64,000 nucleotides of DNA from Sphingomonas vulcanisoli (GCF_011761305.1 NZ_JAAOZC010000010.1:1-64000); one strand, 5' to 3'. Shown: positions 43,260 to 52,959, numbered from the stretch's first letter. Program-made: numbers and translations. Notes: generated by a model from the letters alone, not told the origin.

Positions 43260-44290
43260 TCCACGAGGATGCCATCGAGTTTCTCGACGAAACCTGGCGC
43301 CCGCCCGCCGGCAGTGGCCGTGCAAAGAAGGCGGCCAAGACTCTGCCGTCGCTGATCGGGCTGGCGGCGCTGACCAGAGGCAAGGGCGTTCCGCGGGGCA
43401 TCAAGGCGAAACTGGCGCGCATCACAGCGCGGGCGCCCGAGGTCATGGTGAAAGTGTCCGGCCGTCAGCGTGGCGGCACCCATACGCTAGCGCACCTCGA
43501 CTATGTTTCCCGTCACGGAAAGCTCGAGGTGGAGACCGGCGACGGGGAACGGCTGTCATCGTCGGCGGAGCTTGCAGCTCTCGCCGCGGAGTGGGTCGAT
43601 CATGAGGATCGCACGACCCGACGGCGGGAGCCGCTGACCTCGGTGTCGCTCGTTCTCTCGATGCCGCCGGGGCACGACGCCGAGCGCGTCTGGGAATCGG
43701 TGCGGGCGTTCGCGCGGGTCGAACTCGAAGCCTTCCCGTATGTGATGGCGCTCCATACCGATACCGATCATCCGCATGTCCACGTCACGGTTGCGGCGCG
43801 CGGGGAGGGGGGACGGCGGTTCAATCCCCGAAAGGAGGATCTCGCACGGTGGCGCGAGACCTTTGCGCGCGAGCTGCGCGCGCGAGGCATTGCGGCCGAG
43901 GCGACACCCCGGCGTGCGCGGGGCGTCGTCCAGCGCCATGACAAGATCGCGGTTCGCAAGATCGGCGAGCGAGCCGCCACCAAGCCCAGGGTCCGCCAGT
44001 CGGCCGCGAGGAATGCGGCGAAGCTCGCGACCGAAAACCCGCCGAAGCCCAAGGCCTGGGAAACCCGGGCCGTGGCCCGCCAAGCCAAGATCCGAGCGGC
44101 GTACAAGCGCGCCGCCGATCTCTTGGAAATGGGCGATGCTCAGGAGCGGACGCTGGCCAAGCAGACGCGCCAGTTCGTCGCTGAGATGCCGAGCCCGGCA
44201 ACGCGCGATCGCGCCGAGGCCATCCAGATTGCGAAGGAAAGACGACGCTTGTCGCGCGATCGAAAGCCCAAGGAACGGAAACGCTCATAG
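43256..44290 (+). CDS. VirD2/MOBP-type relaxase
   Basis: A 344-residue relaxase starting at GTG 43256. The three-histidine motif is seen as HTDTDHPHVHVTV (about residue 165). The TLAHLDYVSRHGKLE segment (about 79) holds a tyrosine that may be the catalytic one. The C-terminal half is basic and helical. It should cut oriT and stay bound to the 5' end of the transferred strand. It is short compared with VirD2 (over 400) but has the complete core. Confidence 0.85.
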   Translation: MIHEDAIEFLDETWRPPAGSGRAKKAAKTLPSLIGLAALTRGKGVPRGIKAKLARITARAPEVMVKVSGRQRGGTHTLAHLDYVSRHGKLEVETGDGERLSSSAELAALAAEWVDHEDRTTRRREPLTSVSLVLSMPPGHDAERVWESVRAFARVELEAFPYVMALHTDTDHPHVHVTVAARGEGGRRFNPRKEDLARWRETFARELRARGIAAEATPRRARGVVQRHDKIAVRKIGERAATKPRVRQSAARNAAKLATENPPKPKAWETRAVARQAKIRAAYKRAADLLEMGDAQERTLAKQTRQFVAEMPSPATRDRAEAIQIAKERRRLSRDRKPKERKRS

Positions 44291-44490
44291 CTTCCGTCGA
44301 CAGATGGAGCGTGGCTAGAATTGGTGGCGCGCTGTGTAGGGAGAGGCTGCGGAATGACGGGATCTCGGCAAGCGGATTACAAGCCACGTGAAATGGCGTC
44401 ACGCTCATGCGCTCGGCCGTCGAGTAGCTGCGCGCTGCCGGCGCTGATGGTCGCGCTTGTCAGCTTGAGGCGCTACTCGGCGAAACGGAA

Positions 44491-44508
44491 AGTTTGTTCA
44501 AACAAACT
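44491..44508. repeat. plasmid palindrome, copy 6
   Basis: AGTTTGTT-CA-AACAAACT, the same arms with centre CA (the consensus read on the other strand). It lies about 200 bases after the relaxase gene and no gene starts close by. Confidence 0.85.
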
Positions 44509-44567
44509 CCTGAGCGGCCATGCTGATGTCGGAATACGCACTTTGGCGCCGTCCGAAGGGCTCATCA

Positions 44568-45437
44568 CTAAAGGGGGTCATGCACTCGGATCGGATGATA
44601 GTGACCTACGATACTCGTCGCCGGTAAGTCGGAGGTGAGGCTGAGCGCCGAACCGGAACCTGGCGAGAGCATATGCGCCTCCATCCCCTCTACGAGCGCG
44701 CAGAACATATACTCCAGGATCCCGCCCGCGAATTCGAGCAGCGTGGCGTCTCGCATCATCTTCAGCGGTAGGTCGCAGACAAACATAGTCGGCCTTCCGA
44801 TGGCTTTGAGCGCCCTCTTTGTCGCATAAGTCCCGATGACCCGGATGCCGATGCAGTAAAGGTACTCGCTACCGTAGATCAGGTAGTGGCCAGAGCCCCC
44901 TATCCGAGTGATAAGGCTGCGCTCGTTCGCGCAGAAATAGAGACGTCCTTCGCGGCCACCCATTCGAGACCGCGCGTCCAGGTCGGCAATCGCCTTTTCA
45001 AACAAGTCTTCTGTGGCAAGCGGAAAGCTACCGCCAAGAAACAGCTCACGGGCAACGGCGTCAATCTCGTCAGCGCGCAAGATGCGGAGACCGTTTTTGT
45101 AAAAGCCCGATACATCGTCGGTCCGTGTTGCGTGGCCCGCGCGGAGGGCTCGAAATTCGCGTCGAAGACGGTCGGCCGTCAGGCTTTTGATTTCAACCGT
45201 TCGTCCGGTTGCTCGATAGATCCGCTCATTCAGCCACGAAAGATCGTTCGAGACGACATACTCGGGTGGCTCGTTCACGAACTCGGCGACAACAGCCGGC
45301 GTCAGGACATCTCCCAACCGGCGCCAAATCCGCTCCAGCCAGGTAGCGACGAGCGGCAGGCAGAGCACGTCAGACGGTGGACCAGCACGCTCGCTGAGTG
45401 CTTCGACTATGACCCTATCTTCGAAGCCGGGTTGCAT
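44568..45437 (-). CDS. unknown protein next to the PHP-ATPase locus
   Basis: A 289-residue protein, divergent from the ATPase gene. It is soluble-looking. A conserved-looking core RLYFCANERSLI, GSGHYLIYGSEYLYCIGI and RPTMFVCDLPLKMM recalls ADP-ribosyltransferase-like folds (strand, H-Y, Y-x-S), but this is a weak visual likeness. It carries a helical N-terminus (SWLNERIYRATGRTVEIK). Its position beside the ATPase and protease suggests, without proving, a shared role in defence. No ribosome site is clear at ATG 45437. Confidence 0.5.
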   Translation of the reverse strand: MQPGFEDRVIVEALSERAGPPSDVLCLPLVATWLERIWRRLGDVLTPAVVAEFVNEPPEYVVSNDLSWLNERIYRATGRTVEIKSLTADRLRREFRALRAGHATRTDDVSGFYKNGLRILRADEIDAVARELFLGGSFPLATEDLFEKAIADLDARSRMGGREGRLYFCANERSLITRIGGSGHYLIYGSEYLYCIGIRVIGTYATKRALKAIGRPTMFVCDLPLKMMRDATLLEFAGGILEYMFCALVEGMEAHMLSPGSGSALSLTSDLPATSIVGHYHPIRVHDPL

Positions 45438-45557
45438 CGCGCGGCTAAATCACAGGTCTGCCAAGAGTAGGTCATGCCAGAGGGTTAGAGAAACGCAGCT
45501 TGTCGGCACGGGTGGTTTGAGTGGCGTATAGGGCGCGCCCGCCAACGGAGCCGCAAA

Positions 45558-45575
45558 AGTTTGTTTGAACAAACT
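45558..45575. repeat. plasmid palindrome, copy 7
   Basis: AGTTTGTT-TG-AACAAACT, in the divergent region between the unknown - strand gene and the PHP-ATPase gene. Confidence 0.85.
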
Positions 45576-45641
45576 CCCCGGCGCCAAGCCGCAATGGCCG
45601 ACGAAAGACGCTCAGCGCGAAGCGATAGCGCTTTCGCCGTT

Positions 45642-48600
45642 ATGAAAGGAATATCTGTTGACCGACAGCCCTCCGACCGAGGACGATCCACTGCGTCAAA
45701 AGTGAAATTGAGTGAGGACACTTTGAACACGGGGGGCACTACAATCGCAAACTCCGGCTCGCGCTGGCTACGTTGGGATCCGCATTTCCACGCCCCTGGC
45801 ACCGCACTGAACGATCAATTCGGGGGGGAAGATGCCGATTTCGACGCATACCTGAAGAAGATCGAGACTTCGGCGCCGGCCATCCGTGCGGTCGGGATCA
45901 CCGATTATTACCTGCTGGGCACCTACGAGCGGGTTATGAAAGCAAAAGCCGATGATAACCGGCTTTCGAATGTCGATCTGGTTTTTCCAAACGTAGAGCT
46001 GCGGTTAGATTTCGGCCTGCCCAAAGGAGGCTGGATCAACGCGCACCTACTTGTCTGCCCCGATGATCCCAATCATCTCAAGGAAACCCGAAATCTTCTG
46101 GCCCAGCTGACCTTTCGCGCAGATGGTACGCTCTACAACTGCACCGAAGATGGCCTGATCCGACTTGGTCAGTCGGTAGACGCCAAGCTGGACGGCAAAG
46201 CCGCGATCGCGATGGGTGCGACGCAATTTAAGGTCAATTTCCAGCAACTACAGGATGTCTATCGCGACCTGCACTGGGCATCGAAGGATCGGAACATCCT
46301 GATCGGCGTGGCTGGCAGCAAGACTGACGGGACGTCGGGGCTTCAAGGCGAGGCCGAGGGCAAAATCCGTCAGGAGGTTGAGCGTTTTGCACATGCCATA
46401 TTTGCGAGCAGCCCGGCGCAACGCGATTTCTGGCTGGGCAAGAAGGGCCTGAGCCCCGATCAGGTTCGCCAGCGTTACGGCGACCTCAAGCCGTGCATTC
46501 ATGGCAGCGACGCGCATGAAATTGATAAAGTCGGCGCTCCGGATGAAGATCGGCTATGCTGGATCAAGGGCGAGCCAACGTTCGACGCATTGCGACAGGC
46601 CGTCATCGACCCGGAGGGGCGGGCCTACGTCGGCAACACTCCACCGATGCAGGCGCCGCCTTCGCGCGTTATTACTCGAATTGAATTGCTGAATGCGCCT
46701 TGGGCGACGACTCCTAACATTGATCTCAATCCTGGGCTTGTTACGATCATCGGCGCGCGTGGTTCTGGGAAGACCGCCCTCGCCGACGCGATCGCCGCCG
46801 GTTGTGATGCCGCTGCCGAACATTTGACCGAGGCGTCTTTCATATACCGCGCCAAGCCGTTGCTTGGTGATGCCGAGGTCAGACTGACTTGGGGTTCTGG
46901 CGACGCCGTGGATCGCGAGCTGCTCGATTTCGAGTACGATCCCGACTTTGGCGGTCGCTATCCGGCTGCTCGCTACCTTTCTCAGAAATTCGTCGAGAAG
47001 CTCTGCGCGGCAGACGGTATGACCGATGAGCTGATGGAAGAGATCGAGCGGGTCATCTTTGACGCGCAGCCCAACACAGACGGTTGCCTGAGCTTTGGCG
47101 AACTGCGCGAGCTGCGTGCTAGCCGTTTTCGCGCGGCGCGCGAGCGTGACGCAGCCGCCGTTATCAACCTTTCCGACGCGATCGGGCTTGAGCGCGAAAA
47201 GAGGAGCCAGATCGCGTCGCTCAAAGGAAAGATTGAGCAGAAGGAGAAGCTGGTAAACGGCTTCGAGGACGACCGTAAAAAGCTTGTCACCAGCAAGGAT
47301 ACGGAGACCCGAGCCAATGCGCTCGCGAACATCATCAACGCGATCGAGAAGGTCAATCGCAACATCAATCACTTTGTGTCGAAAAAGGAGGCGCTCCTGC
47401 GGCTCCAGGATGAGGTGGAGGGCTTCCGTACGTTCACCGCGCCCGAAAATCTGCGCGCGACCAAGGCGAATTACGCCGCCGCCCGTCTTGAAGATGCCGA
47501 TTGGGAAGACTTCCTGCAGCGATACGCTGGCGATGTGGACGCGGCCCTCCAAGCCAAGATAGCCAAGGCACAAAAAGATGCGGATGACTGGCGCGGCAGT
47601 CCGCCCGCACCGCTTGCCGACAAGAGCAAGTCCTACCTTCCCGAAGGCGCGGATCCGAACAAGGAGACACTTACCAATCTAGAGGCAGAACGCGATCGCC
47701 TCCAATCGCTCATCAACATCGACGAGGACGCGCGCCGCAAACTCGTCAGTTTGAGCCAGCGTATCGCCACGGAAAATACCGAACTTCAAACTGCACGGGC
47801 CGCGCTTGAAGAAGCGGAAAGTTGGAAGGAGCGGTCGAAGGAGCACGATAAGAACCGGCGGTTGGCTTACATCCGCGTCTTCCAATCTGTGATCGCAGAA
47901 GAGACCATCCTCAATCAGCTTTATAAGCCGCTGATGGACCGACTGCGAGCGGGCAAAGGTACGTTGGAAAAGCTGTCGTTTACCGCCTCGCGAAAGGCTG
48001 ATGTCGGCGCCTGGGCATCGGAAGGTGAACAGCTTTTCGACCTTCGCCGAGCCGGGGATTTCAAGGGCAAGGGTAAGATCGAGACCTGGGCGGCTACCAA
48101 CATGCGTAGCGCCTGGGAGACGGGCGATGCGCCGGCAATCGAACAAGCTCTGCAGCATTTCGCGGATGCATGGCAAGACGAGCTTGTCGAGGTCGCCAAC
48201 GTCAAAAAGGAGGATGTGATTGCCTATCGCGCGTGGCTGCGCCGCTTCGCGAAGTGGCTCTACAGCACTGAACACATCTCCCTTCAATATGGCATCGAAT
48301 ACGAAGGGACCGACATTACCAAGCTGTCGCCTGGTACGCGCGGCATCGTTCTCCTGCTCCTATATTTGGCGCTCGATGACGCAGACGACCGCCCGCTCAT
48401 TATCGACCAGCCAGAGGAGAATCTCGACCCGAAATCGATTTACGACGAGCTGGTGCACCTGTTCATTGCCGCCAAGAGGAAGCGGCAAATCATCATGGTG
48501 ACTCACAATGCCAATCTCGTTGTTAACACCGACGCCGATCAGATCATCGTCGCGACCGCCGGAGCTCACACGCCGGGCCAGTTGCCGCCGATTTCATACC

Positions 48601-48716
48601 GATCTGGCGGTCTTGATCAGGAGGACATGCGCCGGCAGGTCTGCAATATTCTCGAAGGCGGCGAAGATGCGTTCAAGCAGCGCGCTCGGCGACTACGTGT
48701 TGCATTGGAACGCTAA
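45642..48716 (+). CDS. PHP-domain SMC-like ATPase (TrlF-like)
   Basis: Up to 1024 residues. The N-terminal PHP-type hydrolase domain has WDPHFHAPG (H-x-H), GITDYY and HGSDAHE (about 288). Then comes an SMC/RecN-like ABC ATPase: Walker A IIGARGSGKTALADAI (about 370), a long coiled-coil middle, signature LSPGTRGIVLLL, Walker B LIIDQPEENLDP (about 919) and MVTHNANLVV. It resembles the TrlF-like ATPases found in defence islands. Start is unsure: ATG 45642 has no ribosome site, while TTG 45723 follows GAGGA and stands just before the conserved SRWLRWDPHFH. It overlaps the protease gene (TAATG). Confidence 0.8.
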   Translation: MKGISVDRQPSDRGRSTASKVKLSEDTLNTGGTTIANSGSRWLRWDPHFHAPGTALNDQFGGEDADFDAYLKKIETSAPAIRAVGITDYYLLGTYERVMKAKADDNRLSNVDLVFPNVELRLDFGLPKGGWINAHLLVCPDDPNHLKETRNLLAQLTFRADGTLYNCTEDGLIRLGQSVDAKLDGKAAIAMGATQFKVNFQQLQDVYRDLHWASKDRNILIGVAGSKTDGTSGLQGEAEGKIRQEVERFAHAIFASSPAQRDFWLGKKGLSPDQVRQRYGDLKPCIHGSDAHEIDKVGAPDEDRLCWIKGEPTFDALRQAVIDPEGRAYVGNTPPMQAPPSRVITRIELLNAPWATTPNIDLNPGLVTIIGARGSGKTALADAIAAGCDAAAEHLTEASFIYRAKPLLGDAEVRLTWGSGDAVDRELLDFEYDPDFGGRYPAARYLSQKFVEKLCAADGMTDELMEEIERVIFDAQPNTDGCLSFGELRELRASRFRAARERDAAAVINLSDAIGLEREKRSQIASLKGKIEQKEKLVNGFEDDRKKLVTSKDTETRANALANIINAIEKVNRNINHFVSKKEALLRLQDEVEGFRTFTAPENLRATKANYAAARLEDADWEDFLQRYAGDVDAALQAKIAKAQKDADDWRGSPPAPLADKSKSYLPEGADPNKETLTNLEAERDRLQSLINIDEDARRKLVSLSQRIATENTELQTARAALEEAESWKERSKEHDKNRRLAYIRVFQSVIAEETILNQLYKPLMDRLRAGKGTLEKLSFTASRKADVGAWASEGEQLFDLRRAGDFKGKGKIETWAATNMRSAWETGDAPAIEQALQHFADAWQDELVEVANVKKEDVIAYRAWLRRFAKWLYSTEHISLQYGIEYEGTDITKLSPGTRGIVLLLLYLALDDADDRPLIIDQPEENLDPKSIYDELVHLFIAAKRKRQIIMVTHNANLVVNTDADQIIVATAGAHTPGQLPPISYRSGGLDQEDMRRQVCNILEGGEDAFKQRARRLRVALER

Positions 48717-49636
48717 TGGTCGACATCGTGGCGCGCTCGGATAGCGGTATCAGCCTGACGGACACGGTTCTCATAAACAGCGTGGTTTGGATCCGTTCGC
48801 TCGATGAGGATGAGCTCAATCCATCGCGCCGAATGATCGAAGATCTGATCCCAATGGCAGCCGCCGGCCATTTTGCCTTCGAGGAGAAGGTGGTCACCAG
48901 TCGTACTGAATTGCTCGTTCTCCTGGACGCCGTGGCATCTGCCGCCCAGGCGGGTCTGCGCCCGATACTGCACTTCGATTGCCACGGGTCGGCCGCCGAG
49001 GGCATCTTCCTGAAGCCGGCAAATGAGTTTTGCGACTGGGCAGAGCTCACCGCGCGGCTCCGCATCATAAACGTCGCGACGGCCAACAATTTGTGCTGCG
49101 TCTTCGCTGCATGTTTTGGCATGTGGCACGCAACGCACTTGCGGCTTTCGCAGCCTGCACCTTGGTATCTAGTGATCGCCCCTGAAAATGAGATCAGCGT
49201 CGGGGTTCTCGAGGAGCGAACCGCAGATTTCTATCGGGAGGTGTTTGCTAGTGCGAACATCACCCAAGCCTATGAGCGGGTTCTCAAGCCGGACCTCGAT
49301 CTTATGCTGTGCAAAAAGGTCTTCGCTGAATCACTGACACGGCATATCGCCGTGAATTGTATTGGATCACAGGGAAGAAAGCGACGGGAAGAGGCGGTAA
49401 CAGCGGTACTGCGCGGGCGCGGGATTTCTTCGCCGACACGCGAGCAGCTCGCGCAAGCTCGACGCGATGTTAAACACAGGTTCCAGGCGTCGCAGTGGGT
49501 CATCGATCATTTCGCTCGCACATTTCTCATCGGGCGCGAACCTGGCATCGACGTCGCAGATCTTGCCCGTCTTGCGGACAACTACGCCCGTAGAGAACGC
49601 CGTCATCGAGAGCGCGCGAAGAAGCAGCAACATTAG
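48716..49636 (+). CDS. CHAT/caspase-like protease
   Basis: A 306-residue protein whose core shows the caspase-fold dyad: RPILHFDCHGSAAEGIFL with the catalytic histidine (about 89) and NNLCCVFAACFGMW with the likely cysteine (about 130). The C-terminal half is helical and basic. CHAT-like proteases serve as effectors that cut host or partner proteins in several bacterial defence systems. Start ATG 48716 overlaps the ATPase stop, so the two are almost surely made as a pair. Confidence 0.65.
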   Translation: MVDIVARSDSGISLTDTVLINSVVWIRSLDEDELNPSRRMIEDLIPMAAAGHFAFEEKVVTSRTELLVLLDAVASAAQAGLRPILHFDCHGSAAEGIFLKPANEFCDWAELTARLRIINVATANNLCCVFAACFGMWHATHLRLSQPAPWYLVIAPENEISVGVLEERTADFYREVFASANITQAYERVLKPDLDLMLCKKVFAESLTRHIAVNCIGSQGRKRREEAVTAVLRGRGISSPTREQLAQARRDVKHRFQASQWVIDHFARTFLIGREPGIDVADLARLADNYARRERRHRERAKKQQH

Positions 49637-49782
49637 GTGCCAGGGCGCGCTCACGCTCGAAATAGGGCGCACCGCGTCGGCGAAGCAAATGTAGTTCTCG
49701 AGAGTAACACCTTGCGAAAGGCCGCCTCTCAGGCACGCCTCCCGTTTGTGTCGATTCAGCTAGGCTTCTCCGCTAACGTCAA

Positions 49783-51024
49783 TCATCGCCGCACATTATT
49801 AAGAACACGCGAGGCGGAGTTGCTTCGCACCGCCAATTTGCGACCGTACCTCAGCGCTGTCGCAGGTGACGACCAGCGTAAGGTGAGCGCGATGCCGGCT
49901 CCATCTTCGCCCGCGGCGAAGAGATCCTGCGTCAACCCAACTCGTAGTGAGTGGGTCGAGAGCGCGGCGATTGCCGCGTCGAGCTTTCCTGTCGGCAATT
50001 CGACAAGCCCTGCCTCGACCGAAGCAAGCGCTATGCGCCGGTAGATGCCACACACGCCTTGTCGGGTGAGTGGCGTTTCACCGATTGTATAGGTGACCTG
50101 CGCTTCGATAGCAGGTGAACCGCGCAGGCGCTCCCGCCAGTGCCGCGTATTGCCAGCCATCAGATGATAGGGTCGGGGAGGGATGGCGTCGCGGGCGCGG
50201 CGGCGATCAATTCCAACCCGACGAAACAGGGGGCCGCTCTCGATCCCACTATACTGCAGCCACGCCTGAACGCGCCGCATCGTTTCGGCCGAAAGCCATG
50301 CCCAGCTTCCCTGGCCTTCCTGGTCGGTTTTCGACCGCGGGATGTAGAGCAAGCCGGTCCCGTCAGCCTGCGGATCGATATGATCGACGGCGGCTGCCGT
50401 GAGCTCGCTTACGCGCAAGCCCGCGTCGTAGCCGGTGGACAGCATAGCGCCATCGCGCAGTCCTTGCGGATCGCTCATGCAGGCGTCGAGTAGTGCCGAA
50501 ATCGTAAAGCCTGGAAGCTCGCCGAGGGCGCCACCGAAGCGCAGCGGCGCTGCCTGGCGCTGCACCGTGCCTTGACGCCGGCGATTGGCGCGCAGTGCGT
50601 TTCGGACCATCGGGTGATCCGTCGGCAGGCCTTCCTTTTCGCCGATGCCCATCAGGCGGTGCGCACTGGCGATGCTGGCAATGCGACGTGCCAACGTCGC
50701 TGGCTTTCGGCCCGCCGCTTCCAACCAGCGCAGATAGAGGACGAGCGTCTCCGGGCCTGCCGGTAGGGCGACAGATCCGTTTTCGGCACACCAGCGGCCA
50801 AAGCAATCCATGTCGGCCGCGATCGCAGCCTTGGTGGCCTCGGCCATCGCCTCGAGCGCCGTTTCCACGCCGAGCTGGCTGACGGGCGGCAAGTCCGACG
50901 CAAGCGAGGATGCGATAGTTCGCAGCAGCCGCTGGTCGACAGGCTCGGCCATTCCCCGCGGGCGGCGCTGGGGGAGGGCCGTGCTGTCGATCCGGTGGAG
51001 GACGATCTCGCCGCCGCTGGTCAC
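49783..51024 (-). CDS. tyrosine recombinase (phage-type integrase)
   Basis: A 413-residue recombinase with an N-terminal core-binding domain (DMDCFGRWCAENGS) and a catalytic domain: GLRVSELTA (Arg), PRSKTDQEG (Lys), THSLRVGLTQDL (His-x2-Arg) and ALRYGRKL (Tyr), in the right order. It could resolve plasmid multimers or move the neighbouring cargo. It starts at GTG 51024, overlapping the small gene upstream (GTGA). No flanking attachment repeats were seen. Confidence 0.88.
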   Translation of the reverse strand: MTSGGEIVLHRIDSTALPQRRPRGMAEPVDQRLLRTIASSLASDLPPVSQLGVETALEAMAEATKAAIAADMDCFGRWCAENGSVALPAGPETLVLYLRWLEAAGRKPATLARRIASIASAHRLMGIGEKEGLPTDHPMVRNALRANRRRQGTVQRQAAPLRFGGALGELPGFTISALLDACMSDPQGLRDGAMLSTGYDAGLRVSELTAAAVDHIDPQADGTGLLYIPRSKTDQEGQGSWAWLSAETMRRVQAWLQYSGIESGPLFRRVGIDRRRARDAIPPRPYHLMAGNTRHWRERLRGSPAIEAQVTYTIGETPLTRQGVCGIYRRIALASVEAGLVELPTGKLDAAIAALSTHSLRVGLTQDLFAAGEDGAGIALTLRWSSPATALRYGRKLAVRSNSASRVLNNVRR

Positions 51025-51212
51025 GGAAGGTAGAGTCTCACCAGCGCGACCTCGTCGAGCGACGCAAACCGCACGAGCGCCCCCGTCGGGCCTTCGGGGT
51101 GGACGCTTGCGGGCGGAAGAAGCTGGCCGGCTGCGACACCTGCGTCAAAGGCCGCAAGTTCGGCCGCTGTCAGCGAATAAAGCGTCGAATTTTCCCCACC
51201 AATCTGTCGCAT
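51021..51212 (-). CDS. small protein coupled to the recombinase
   Basis: A 63-residue protein with the ribosome site AGGGG before ATG 51212. Its text is MRQIGGENSTLYSLTAAELA then a short strand-rich end (ALVRFASLDEVALVRLYL). The family is not recognised. Its overlap with the recombinase gene suggests co-expression. Confidence 0.6.
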   Translation of the reverse strand: MRQIGGENSTLYSLTAAELAAFDAGVAAGQLLPPASVHPEGPTGALVRFASLDEVALVRLYLP

Positions 51213-51556
51213 CGTTTCCCCTCATCATAGGCGAGGCCACGAGCGGCAGCCTGTGGCTCTAATCTTACCATAACGATCAATTATGGAAAGTGCGTATAAA
51301 AGCGTCTTAGAAGTGCCTAGTAATCATCCAATCACTAGCGTACTGGTTCACCGTGGCCGCAGCGAAAGATGCCTTGATCCGCTATGCGGCGTCGGTGGGG
51401 GCGTGCCGGTCAGCGTGGCGCCTCGCCGATGCCGACGTCTGCGAGACAGTGGCGATCGGCCTCATATCAAGCGCTTGGGACGTACTCGTTCGCGACGCAG
51501 GGCGTGGCGACGTTGGGCGGGCGCATGAGCATCGGCTTGGGTCAGAGGGGATCCTC
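51213..51556. other. AT-rich divergent intergenic region
   Basis: The stretch 51265-51345 is clearly AT-richer than its surroundings and lies between the recombinase operon and the next gene, so it probably holds both promoters. An in-frame GTG at 51353 could extend the following gene by 68 residues, but without a ribosome site. Confidence 0.4.
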
Positions 51557-52459
51557 ATGGCGAACGATGGGGCGCGCCGGGATGCCCTGCTCGTCCTGTT
51601 ATCCGAGCGCGGACAACCGGCGATGAAGCGCGCCGCCGCCCAGTTGGTGAAGGCGACGAAAGCGCGCCGTCGTTTCAACGAAGAGCAAAGCGCGCTGATC
51701 GAGATCGCAGATGAAGCCTTATCCCTTGCGGAGGGACCATCTGGTCGCATCGCGCAGACACTGATCGATTGCGGCGGGCATTCGCTGCCGCTCGTCCAGA
51801 TTGCGCGCACCGTAGACCGCCTTCGTCTTGATCCTGATTTTGCGGAAGCGATGGGTTCCGAGGTCCGGCACGCCATGCCGCGAGGCACGTTCAGCCATTA
51901 TGTGCCGGCCGCCCCCGGGGCGGCCTGGGCACTCAATGTCGCTCTGCTGCTGAAAGGATCACCACATGCCGCGCTTCCCGCGCCAGGCCTTGTCGGACGG
52001 ACCGCGTTTCGCCCAGATCTCGAGAACGAAGAGCTCTGCGATGAACTGATCGGGCAGGCGGCGTCTGCGATGAATTCGGCAGAAAGTTTGTTTGAACAAA
52101 CTTCCGTGGATCTCACCCGGGGGCGGGAAATGCTCGGCCATCTTTCCCGAAATGCCAGCGCCTTTGAAGCCTGGAAGCTGGTGGCAGCGGTAAAGTCGAT
52201 CACTCGCTCCCAACTTGCGGGCGCGCTTGGACTATCGCGTGCCGGCGCGGACATTCAAGCGCGCGTCCTCGCAGAAGCCGGTCTCGTGGAGCTTGGTCGA
52301 AATGGACGAATAGACTGGAAGCGGAAGCAGCCTCGATCGCTGCAGGCGCCGCAACCTCTTCCCGAGGGATTGAGTCAGGCGACCGCCGAGGTCGATGCAA
52401 GTCTGGCTGAGCTTGATCGGCTCCTCGCGCGGACCAACAGAAACCAGGCCGACCACTAG
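51557..52459 (+). CDS. helix-turn-helix protein of unknown role
   Basis: A 300-residue protein, with start ATG 51557 chosen for the GAGGGG before it. Near the C-terminus it has a winged-helix-like DNA-binding segment, ITRSQLAGALGLSRAGADIQ, followed by VLAEAGLVELGRNGRI. The first part is helical and alanine-rich. The palindrome copy 8 is read in frame as SLFEQT at about residue 178. It could be a plasmid regulator or a replication-associated protein; I cannot decide. Confidence 0.6.
   Translation: MANDGARRDALLVLLSERGQPAMKRAAAQLVKATKARRRFNEEQSALIEIADEALSLAEGPSGRIAQTLIDCGGHSLPLVQIARTVDRLRLDPDFAEAMGSEVRHAMPRGTFSHYVPAAPGAAWALNVALLLKGSPHAALPAPGLVGRTAFRPDLENEELCDELIGQAASAMNSAESLFEQTSVDLTRGREMLGHLSRNASAFEAWKLVAAVKSITRSQLAGALGLSRAGADIQARVLAEAGLVELGRNGRIDWKRKQPRSLQAPQPLPEGLSQATAEVDASLAELDRLLARTNRNQADH
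52084..52103. repeat. plasmid palindrome, copy 8 (inside a gene)
   Basis: AAGTTTGTTTGAACAAACTT, the full consensus, inside the helix-turn-helix gene. Confidence 0.9.
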
Positions 52460-52482
52460 GTGAAAGACGAGCGTATCTGCCG

Positions 52483-52698
52483 CTAGGCGAAGAGGCAGCG
52501 CTCGCCGTCGCCCCGCAGGGCACGTGGTAATTCAATTCGTTCACTCGGATGGGGCTTCGTATCCGACGTCGCCGGTGAGATATTCATCGCTGCGACCATC
52601 CAGGCCGCCGCCGCGGTCGCCGGAGCCATCCAACAGGCGAACGCGGCGCACCAAAGTGCCTCCAAGACATTCTCTTCCGACGAAATTTGAATAGGCAT
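52483..52698 (-). CDS. small membrane-associated hypothetical protein
   Basis: A 71-residue protein with AAAGGAAC as ribosome site before ATG 52698. A hydrophobic stretch (EALWCAAFACWMAPATAAAA) could cross the membrane; the tail is polar. No family is recognised. It is convergent with the helix-turn-helix gene. The 260 bases to its right hold nothing convincing. Confidence 0.45.
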   Translation of the reverse strand: MPIQISSEENVLEALWCAAFACWMAPATAAAAWMVAAMNISPATSDTKPHPSERIELPRALRGDGERCLFA

Positions 52699-52959
52699 CA
52701 GCCGTTCCTTTCAGAAACTTTGCGCTACGAAGGGCCTGGCGTCCGATCCATTGGGAGAGGTACGTAAGTGGGTCCTCAACACCAGCGGAAGGGGCGGTCC
52801 GGGAATCTACGAATTCCGCTTCACCCATCTCAGGCTGATCAAACGAGGCGGACATCTGCGGGCGAAACCCGCGACGTCCAGTTTCGCGGTCTGGCTCCGT
52901 GAGCCTGACGGCCGCACTGCGCGGCTCAGCCGCGCGGCTCATGAGGAAGGAGATGTCTC

